Notes under the pieces: model-generated
The model's database searches: none
The model's input: the letters and a program-made list of their open reading frames with translations, nothing else
What the model was told of the DNA's origin: nothing
From: Lycorma delicatula
Lineage: Eukaryota > Arthropoda > Insecta > Hemiptera > Fulgoridae
Assembly: GCF_047948215.1 (NCBI RefSeq)
Contig: NC_134455.1
Location: forward strand, 72,193,689-72,257,688
Direction: 5' to 3'
DNA length: 64,000 nt
Made by a program: the position numbers and the translations under genes
Part shown: one piece after another, positions 57,524-64,000 of the stretch
Layout of the letters: each line of letters starts with the position of its first letter
How positions within the stretch are numbered: the stretch's first letter is position 1

Positions 57524-58839
57524 GGGACATGTTGTTCCCGGTATAAATACGAAACACCGATGTTGTCGTGTGTCTGGACACAAGTCGCTTTAGTTCTGTC
57601 AAGTACTATCTAAAGTGTTGGATACATGTTACTAGCAATTGTTGTTTAATGTTTACAAAATTTAAGATCAATTAATTCAACATTTTGTTGATTATTTTTC
57701 TTCATTTATTTTTTTTTTTTTAGTTTCCTGGTACGATAGCTCTAGAACTGTGCTACAAGAAGGAATGTATTAATTAGTCAAAAAAAAATAGGGGTATGGT
57801 TCTTTTATACTTCTCAATGTTTCATGGCTCATGGGCTCCAGAAAAACAAAAAAGTGAGAGGGTAATGTTCATACTTACGTGTGCTGGCGTGTGTTTGATG
57901 CTTAATAACTTTTGACTGGTTTAATCAATTTTGATGAAATTCGTCAGAGACTTGTATATATGAGGCAATTTGTTGGTAAAGGTTTGACGACGATATCCCT
58001 AAGAAGAGAGGTAGATAGTTTTTTGGGATCAATTTTCCCAAAATTTTGAACCTCACTTTATATTAACCTCAGTACCTAAGTACATGCTTATCTTACCATT
58101 TAAAATAAAATGCCTCTAAATGCAGTCCCCCTTCACCAAAATTCGATAAAAATTATTTTTTTTTATTTATAGCGTATTTTTTAAACAATTTTTTTTTTGT
58201 CTTCCTAAGTATTGTGGTAATGAAGTGACCACCAAAAAATATATTTTGGTGGCAATATTGGGGTTGGTGGAGCCAATAAAACTTTACAAAATCGAGTTTT
58301 TTAATGTTTTAAACTTTTTTCATATATCATTATTTTTCCACTACATAATAACCAATCCAAGAAGGTGCCATCTTTATTGCCAGATCTTTCTTGTTTGTAA
58401 TTGTATCCTCTTCCATGTTTTGTTTAAATAAAAATAAAAATTCTATAGAATTTTGGAAATTAAATTCAATATAAATTTTAAAGATAAATTTTGTTTATTT
58501 ACGATTTGAAAAAATTAATTTACATAAAGCTTAAAGATGCAGTTTTCAGAACTTAAGTTTTACAATAATTTTCCTGAAAACTACTGGAAATATATATTTT
58601 AAGATTGTCCTTTAGTTTTTCTCATGTATTACATAAAACCACTATTTTTACACCATTTTTTTGTTTAATAAATAAAAGTAGGGGCGAAATTCTTTGATTT
58701 TTCTAACTTAAAACCAAGCGTTTGCTGCAGCTATTCACTATTTTGCTTCAAATATCTTCCCCTCACAAATAAGTATGTTTCTTGATTGATGCTAAAATAT
58801 TGAGGTTAATTTTTCAAGCTGCTTTTTGTTCAAGTTTTT
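57524..58839. other. Noncoding stretch, possible core promoter-like site
   Basis: ggtataaatacg at about 57540 is a good TATA-type sequence followed 40-60 bp later by tcgctttagttctgtcaagt. No transcript or ORF can be tied to it, so this is only a resemblance. A patch at 57890-58070 resembles dispersed insect repeats (ttttgactggtttaatcaat). Confidence 0.3.
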
Positions 58840-59280
58840 AATTCATTTCAACATTGCCTTCCATTCTAAGCCATTCTCTTACCATCACTATACTTTTTAC
58901 TTGATACTTTCTTAATTATCTGCTGGATTAATTCAAATCCCCGTCTCCCTTTACGGTTTCTATAATATATTTTTCCTTCTAGAACCATTGACACTAATCC
59001 TGGTCCCTTAATTTGTGCCCATCATTACTTCTTTTAATAAGATTCTACCAGGTAATTATTTCTTCATTAATGCATCTAAATATCTTTTAATTTCATTCTG
59101 TATTTTATTACCTAATTTAAAACAGTTCTTTTACGACCACGTTAAAGAAGTCATAATCCTTTGGTTTTCTGGCTTTCCTGGTTTTATGTCTTACTGTTAT
59201 AAAATTCAATACTTCCATATAGATATTATTATAAATTATCTTTCTAATTCAGATCTTTACTTTCCCATCTAAGCTGTATG
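58840..59280 (-). pseudogene. CFDP2-like LINE C-terminal fragment
   Basis: The minus strand reads LEGKIYYRNRKGRRGFELIQ, then QIIKKVSSKKYSDGKRMA. This aligns with LEGQVEGKNCVGRPRLEYVK and QIVRDVGCRGYTEMKRLA of the copy at 29214, before the RAASNQSND end. Toward 59280 the match is too eroded to follow. The 85-codon + ORF at 59015-59272 is not supported. Confidence 0.6.
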
Positions 59281-59811
59281 TAGCAGCATAGCTATAAAAG
59301 AATAGTATAGCGATCGGTGAAAAATTTTGAGTATAGATTTTTTGGAAATACCGACGATTCAAAATCCCCTTTACCCAAAAAACAGCATATAAAAGTATAG
59401 AAATTTACATATGATGTGTAATTATATTACATATCATATAGTACGATGGTTCATAATTTGAATAATTTCTCCGGACTGATAAAATTAAATTATTCAAAAA
59501 TAACTTTCTTACGGGTATTAAAGGGATTAAAAATTAAACACATTTAAAAAGGAGAGAAAAATTTTCGACATTTATCATTTTTTTATATATTAAGCACAGA
59601 AAATTGAGCGTTAATACGATGAAAAAAATATTTAACACCAAATATTTAATATCAATCGGATTTGAACATAGGAGGATATTGAACATTATTTCCAGTTTTT
59701 GCCTCATATTTAAAAAAAAACTGTTAACGAAAAGATTAGATAATTTTATAGAAATATTTATTTTGCAATATATTTTTCAGATATGACGTGATTTTTCTCC
59801 CCAACCAACCA
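59281..59811. other. AT-rich spacer
   Basis: Nothing recognised. The 60-codon ORF at 59604-59786 is unsupported. Confidence 0.5.
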
Positions 59812-60230
59812 GTTACTCCATGTACACGGGTTATATTTCTAGAATTATGGTTAAACCAACAACTGACGTGGGTAACATACTTAAAGGAGTTGAAGGTAAA
59901 ATGTTTAAAGACGCTAGACTGCTGAGAGTTTTATCTAATACTCGTTGGGGAGCTGATCGAGTATGCATTTGCGCTTCTACCGAGTGCTGGTCTGTTTCCG
60001 TTTAGAGTACGGGTGGGTGACTTATTCGTTCACTCGATCCACCGCTCTTAGAATGCTCGTTGCAGTCCATCATCCACTCATTCGTCATGCTACAGGTTCA
60101 ATTTGTTCAAGCCCTGTGGTAAGTCTACTAGTGGACATTGGTGAGCCATCTCTTTGGAATAGACGAAACCAAATGATCTCATCTTATGGAGTTCGTATTA
60201 GTGCAACTAAATCATCCAACCTTTAATGTG
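59812..60230 (+). pseudogene. LINE post-RT (thumb) segment
   Basis: Frames read LWLNQQLTWVTYLKELKVKC, then RLLRVLSNTRWGADRV, FYRVLVCFRLEYGWVTYSF, LRMLVAVHHPLIRHATGSIC and SSPVVSLLVDIGEPSLWNRR. These match the LTWxPHI, LK(V/I)LSNTRWGADR, LYRALIRSRLDYG, LxxVHHxGLRxATGAFRTSP and EPSLxxRR blocks. Two frame changes are needed. Confidence 0.85.
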
Positions 60231-60479
60231 GTGTTCTCTAACCGGCATGTTAATCCATATTAAGAACGGCCCGTACCTACGGCACCACTAGGTATGAGAA
60301 CTCAGCGACGTTTCTAGCTGTGAATATAAAGTTACCTCCAGTTCTTTGTTGCTCCATGTTTTTCCTTGTTTTGCTCCTTGATGGCCTTCTTTCGTTAATT
60401 ATTACTTTTATGTTTGTCGGTATAATAAAACAGTACACATATCCGGTTATAATACTAGAAAAAGATTTTAATATTATAA

Positions 60480-60737
60480 ATAGCGTGAGTTATGATGCTA
60501 TAGTTTATACGGACGGCTCTAAAAACGTTAATTCTGTTGGTTTTGCTTTTGTGGTTGGCAGTAGAATATACATTTTTGACCTCCCAAGCATCACCAGCAT
60601 TTTCGTTGCGAAAATGTTTGCTGTTAATAAGGCCTTAAATATAATTAGCCCAACATTTCTACACGTATGTGCCTGTTCAGGTTCCACGAGTGTATTACAA
60701 GCGATTATTGGCATGTATTCCAGAGAAGTTGGCTGTC
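60480..60737 (+). pseudogene. LINE RNase H domain, first part
   Basis: Reads YDAIVYTDGSKNVNSVGFAF, then LPSITSIFVAKMFAVNKAL, then GSTSVLQAIIGMYSREVG. TDGSK keeps the first catalytic Asp. The catalytic Glu of the A-E-L/M block reads Lys (AKMFA), and the Asp of the DS-x-S-x-L-Q block reads Gly. RNase H of LINEs helps remove the RNA template; this copy cannot. The domain stops where the 663 bp insertion begins. Confidence 0.85.
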
Positions 60738-60751
60738 GTCTGTGATATACA

Positions 60752-61414
60752 TCCCGACTCCGTAGGGGAAGACACCCGCCTACTGATGTTCCGGTTACCA
60801 CACCCACTCCCTTGATAATCTTGATGGGCTTTAACGGGAGTTGTCTACCGCCCTCTGACTTTTAGATCATATAGTAATAAGTCTGGCCTCGTTGAGATGC
60901 CACCGATGTAAATGCCTCGGTAGACGTTTACATCGGTGATTTATTAACTCAGCTTTTGCCTTCGCTGTCGGCCCGAATCGGACATCTTGAATGTCCTACT
61001 TCGTTCCCCTCTGAACTATCTGAGTTCGTGGAAGCATGAACCGCGCACCAAGTTCTATTTTTATTGAACCGATTTCTGTGAATGTCTCGAAATTCCAGGC
61101 AAATTCCACCAAAAAAATTTCATCATACCACCAAAAATGTTGCTCGCAACAGCGAAATTTAGTCCTAATTCCCTTACTGAACTCATACTTTAGTTCATTC
61201 CCCAGACTTAGGTTAAATTATAAACTGCGGTGTGGTCTACAAGGGTGAGGCAGCTAGACATCCTACTCGCACTCTGCTCCATCGCGAGTCCTACGTGACA
61301 TTCACTTGCTTAACCATCGTCGAGATGCCGCTACAACTCACGGCTGCATGGGATCCATGCCATCAGCAGTGCAGTCGCCATCCCGCCGACAATGTCGTGC
61401 GCTCATCCTAATCT
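60752..61414 (+). mobile_element. 663 bp insertion inside LINE RNase H, 14 bp TSD
   Basis: Flanked by the direct repeat gtctgtgatataca (60738-60751 and 61415-61428). Its first ~220 bp resemble 39608-39860 (gaagacaccc, gccaccgatgtaaatgcctc, tagacgtttacatcggtg). It has no poly-A or AT tail at either end and no long ORF with a known domain (the 70-codon frame at 61036-61248, MNRAPSSIFIEPISVNVSKF, is unrecognised). It may be a LINE 5' leader with truncated 3' end or a non-autonomous element. Removing it and one repeat restores continuity of the RNase H reading. Confidence 0.8.
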
Positions 61415-61428
61415 GTCTGTGATATACA

Positions 61429-61890
61429 GTTTGTATATGACACAGCGTAACACTTGTGAGCTTAATCCTGGTCCCTGTAAGTTGGGAGCTTCTGCTGGAT
61501 CCCCAGCCAAACTGGAATTTCCGGTAATGAGCGCACTGATAGTACTGCAAATGAGGCCTGTTTGCAGTCTCCTTTCATTAATCGTATTATTTGTGATGAT
61601 CTTGTCTGTTTTATAAAAAGGGTGATCCAAGATAAGTGGCAAAGTGAATGCCATGCTACCGTGTAACTTCGTCTGTTAAGAATAGATTAACGATCTCCGC
61701 GATTAACGTTCGCGGAGAGGAGATTATTTTTTGCCGTTTGCGAATTGGGCACATTAGACTCGCTCATGATTATCTCATAACTCAAATCGATGCACCCGTT
61801 TGTATTCGCTGCGACTGCCAACTAACTGTACACTATTTCTTCGTAGATTGTGTCTGTTATGCGGCACTGAGTCGGAAGTTTAAACTATGA
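61429..61890 (+). pseudogene. LINE RNase H second part and C-terminal zinc-like region
   Basis: Just after the target duplication a + frame reads FCWIPSQTGISGNERTDSTA, then NEACLQSPFINRIICDD and VIQDKWQSE. This is the W(V/I)PSHxGIxGNExAD block of RNase H with His reading Gln. Next RLRIGHIRLAHDYL, then CIRCDCQLTVHYFFVDC, the C-x2-C-x7-H-x4-C knuckle found at the end of such ORF2 proteins. The 3' UTR probably runs to about 62020. Confidence 0.85.
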
Positions 61891-62020
61891 GCTAACTTCC
61901 GAAATTTTGTAAGATACAAATAGACGATATTATCGAATATTTTTACGATTTCTTAGGGGCGTCCGTTTAGATTTAAATATTTGAGTTTTCTGTACATGTT
62001 TCAATTATTTATGCCATTTG

Positions 62021-62707
62021 GCGTATGACACATAATAATTTTATTGTTTTAATTTATATTATTAATGTAATATTCAATGAGGTTTTATATAGCTTTTAGC
62101 CTACTTCATCGGCGTTTTCCATTTATGCTGTGTTTTTGTATAACTGCGTTTCAGGTTTTAATTTAATTGTTTAATATTTACTTATTTACAAAAAAAAATC
62201 CATCCTATCAGACAAGGAAGCATCACGGTACCCGTAATTTATTTTCTTTAGCCTTGTTAAAAAACACTGAAACAAATCGGGCTTATTGAAGTTAATAATT
62301 ACACCAATAAATAAAATTTTAGATTCCAAAAACCAAGGAGGTTTTCTTAATTTAATTTTCAAAAATTAAAACCCAACTAAAATTCGTATTAATCTAAACG
62401 ACATGGAAACGTTTAAAAAAAAAAAAAACCGAAGCAAGTTAAGAATTTTTTTTAAATTTTATTATGATGTCTGTCCTTTATTTGTATTTCAAATCGTGGC
62501 TGTTATTAAAAATGTTGAATCATGTAAACGTCGAGCAAGGAAACAAATGGGAAAAAACTTTTAAAAAATTGATTTTTTTAACACAAAACATTTCAGGTTT
62601 AAGGATAAAAAGTTATTTGGTGAAGGGGTTAATTGGGACCAAAAGGTTTGCTAAGCATTTCAATATTTTACTCAATAATACTTTTAATTTATTGTATTAC
62701 TTAAAGA
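62021..62707. other. AT-rich spacer
   Basis: No feature recognised. The 112-codon ORF at 62464-62802 is Leu/Lys/Asn/Phe-rich, overlaps a repeat at its end and is not supported. Confidence 0.45.
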
Positions 62708-63122
62708 AGAAGAGGTTTTTTTTGTTCGGAATAAACAAAAAACTACCCGATCAATCGCAACCAAATGTTTTACCGTTTCTTGGTAACTTAGAAGGATTTT
62801 AGATATATTTCACCTCGAAAAATTTAGAAAAAAAAAGAGATACATATATATATGTAGTAGTGTAGATCTCCCCGGTTGAATTACAAACTTTAATGAATTA
62901 AATTATTGAAGTGTGAACAGGGATCAAACTGAATAATTCGACTCAATCGAAATAGTAATAAAATTTAATTTACATTAAAGTATACCTATTAAATAAATAG
63001 GAAAAGGTTTTTATTTATTCGGGATGAACAAAAAAGTACCCGATCAATCGCAACAAAAGATAAAATAAAAGATTGACTGCTACGGGAAATGCAAAAACTG
63101 TATAGCGAGGGCGAAGCTGCGA
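62708..63122 (+). mobile_element. Possible Helitron 3' end with internal direct repeat
   Basis: A ~55 bp block is repeated at 62708-62762 and 63000-63055: gaagaggtttttt or gaaaaggttttta, aaacaaaaaactacccgatc or gaacaaaaaagtacccgatc, then aatcgcaac. It is followed by gctacgggaaatgcaaaaac, then a GC-rich stretch gcgagggcgaagctgcgacg and gaggagctag|t. Helitrons end in a short GC-rich hairpin and CTRR inserted before T, so ...CTAG|T near 63119-63123 fits. No 5' TC end or Rep protein was identified, so this is tentative. Confidence 0.4.
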
Positions 63123-63123
63123 C

Positions 63124-64000
63124 GAGGAGCTAGTACTGCATAATTTTTAAAGTAAAAATATCATTTTATCAAGACGATCAAGTTATTACTGAAATTTTAG
63201 TTCTTTCTGCAATTATACTTTAAATATTACATAATTAAGCTCTTAATATTTAAAATTCCTATAGCATATTTGAAATAAATATCTGTCAACGGAAAGGCCG
63301 GTTATGTTACGCAACCGTTTTCCGGATTTTTACGAAAAACAACATAGAATTCATAAATCTACGTTTAATACTAGCTGATTTTTTTCTCCATAGAAACCAG
63401 TTCTAATTTGTACTAGGCTGCCTTAAATAAATTAAATTCCTCATTTATCTTTTACAATTTTACTATCCTTTTTACTATTTTCAACCTATTCTATATTTAA
63501 CTTATTATTAATCTCGTTGTTACATATTATTTCCTCTACTTAAGTTTTCTTCTTTTTCAAATTGAAATTTTTATTTCTTTTCCAGCCATGAATCTGTGTC
63601 ATTTACTATTTGTTGAAATTCATTTTTGTTTTACATTCATATGTAATGAACTATGAAATAATACTTTAATATACTCACAAATTTATTTACGAATCTTGTT
63701 AACTTAATGTAGTGTATTTCATGTAAATAATAAAAATACCCATAGTTATATATTATGTTTTTAAAAACACGATGTACTGCTAAATAAAATATTTTTAAAA
63801 ATTAACCAGAATATATTATGTTAAATTTTAATGGTTTTTTAGAAAAAAATATTTGTAATTTTTTAAGTAAAATTTCATTTATTTTCCACGTCATTAGGCT
63901 GAACCTTGAGAATAATTCGATAGTTATAAAAGGAAAATGAAGTTCTCTTTTGCGCTGTCACCTTTTGTTTTAAATAGCCTTTCGGTAAATTACGTTTGCT
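63124..64000. other. AT-rich noncoding end of window
   Basis: No gene, exon or repeat recognised. Confidence 0.5.

Larger units (their letters stand above)
59812..62020 (+). mobile_element. I-like LINE 3' half (RT end + RNase H), split by an insertion
   Basis: The + strand carries, in order, the post-RT segment (59812-60230), a connector with NPTFNVVFSNRHVNP-like text, an RNase H domain (60480-60737, resuming 61429-61590) and a C-terminal zinc-knuckle-like region (61640-61890). This is the layout of I-type non-LTR elements, in which RNase H follows RT. It is 5'-truncated near 59812 and carries several stops and frameshifts. A 663 bp foreign segment interrupts the RNase H. Ordinary host RNase H genes do not have the RT-type preceding segment, so a transposon origin is firm. 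Confidence 0.8.

Noticed and set aside
57538..57610. TATA-box-like promoter or LTR start
   Set aside because: No matching second LTR, polyadenylation signal pair or downstream ORF; mentioned only as a resemblance.
1..64000. CRISPR arrays, bacterial operons, phage or viral genes
   Set aside because: No regularly spaced repeats of CRISPR type, no ribosome binding site and gene-pair architecture, and all RT-like sequences fit LINEs rather than viruses.

Overview
The window reads as AT-rich arthropod genomic DNA: A/T microsatellites, spliced exons with GT-AG borders, and many decayed non-LTR retrotransposons, tRNA-derived SINEs and Tc1/mariner-type transposons. The repeat families suggest an insect with a large genome, most likely a hemipteran. 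That placement is an inference from repeat style, not a proof. There is no bacterial, viral or CRISPR architecture.

The only host gene I can support is a CUB-domain gene on the + strand. Two exons are visible, 21540-21696 and 36096-36155. They are joined in phase across a 14.4 kb intron and together encode the first half of a CUB domain of the SOL-1/Neto/LEV-10 type. No other exon of it was found.

Layout. 1-445: reverse transcriptase (RT) relic of a Jockey-like LINE. 1.84-2.73 kb: dead Tc1/mariner-superfamily transposase. 3.1-6.0 kb: a duplicated 91-92 bp repeat and a LINE endonuclease relic. 6-12.4 kb: mostly AT-rich DNA. 12.4-18 kb: two Jockey-like LINE relics, one long enough to show ORF1 zinc knuckles, endonuclease and RT. 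19.5-20.5 kb: dead mariner. 21.15-21.46 kb: element with ~110 bp inverted arms next to the CUB exon. 21.7-36.1 kb: CUB intron carrying a SINE nested in a tandem repeat, other SINEs, LINE fragments and a near full-length but internally deleted LINE (29.2-32.2 kb). 37.5 kb: SINE with a perfect 15 bp target-site duplication (TSD). 39.6-40.4 kb: LINE 5'-region-like DNA. 41.55-42.27 kb: ~730 bp long inverted repeat. 44-46 kb: SINE and a second dead transposase. 47.5-48 kb: possible Helitron-like relic. 48.26-51.15 kb: LINE with an intact 884-codon endonuclease-RT ORF, the best candidate for a recently active element. 51.3-52.05 kb: dispersed repeat and a 110 bp LINE tail. 54 kb: palindrome cluster and a hairpin. 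56-57.5 kb: diverged tandem repeats and a 17 bp inverted pair. 58.8-62 kb: LINE fragments, one with an RNase H domain split by a 663 bp insertion with a 14 bp TSD. 62.7-63.1 kb: repeat ending in a Helitron-like CTAG|T.

I found no convincing new biological system. The most unusual signals are the long inverted repeat at 41.5-42.3 kb, the palindrome array at 54 kb, the nested insertion in the RNase H region, and short fold-back duplications inside several transposon relics. Most predicted small ORFs are chance ORFs or transposon remnants.
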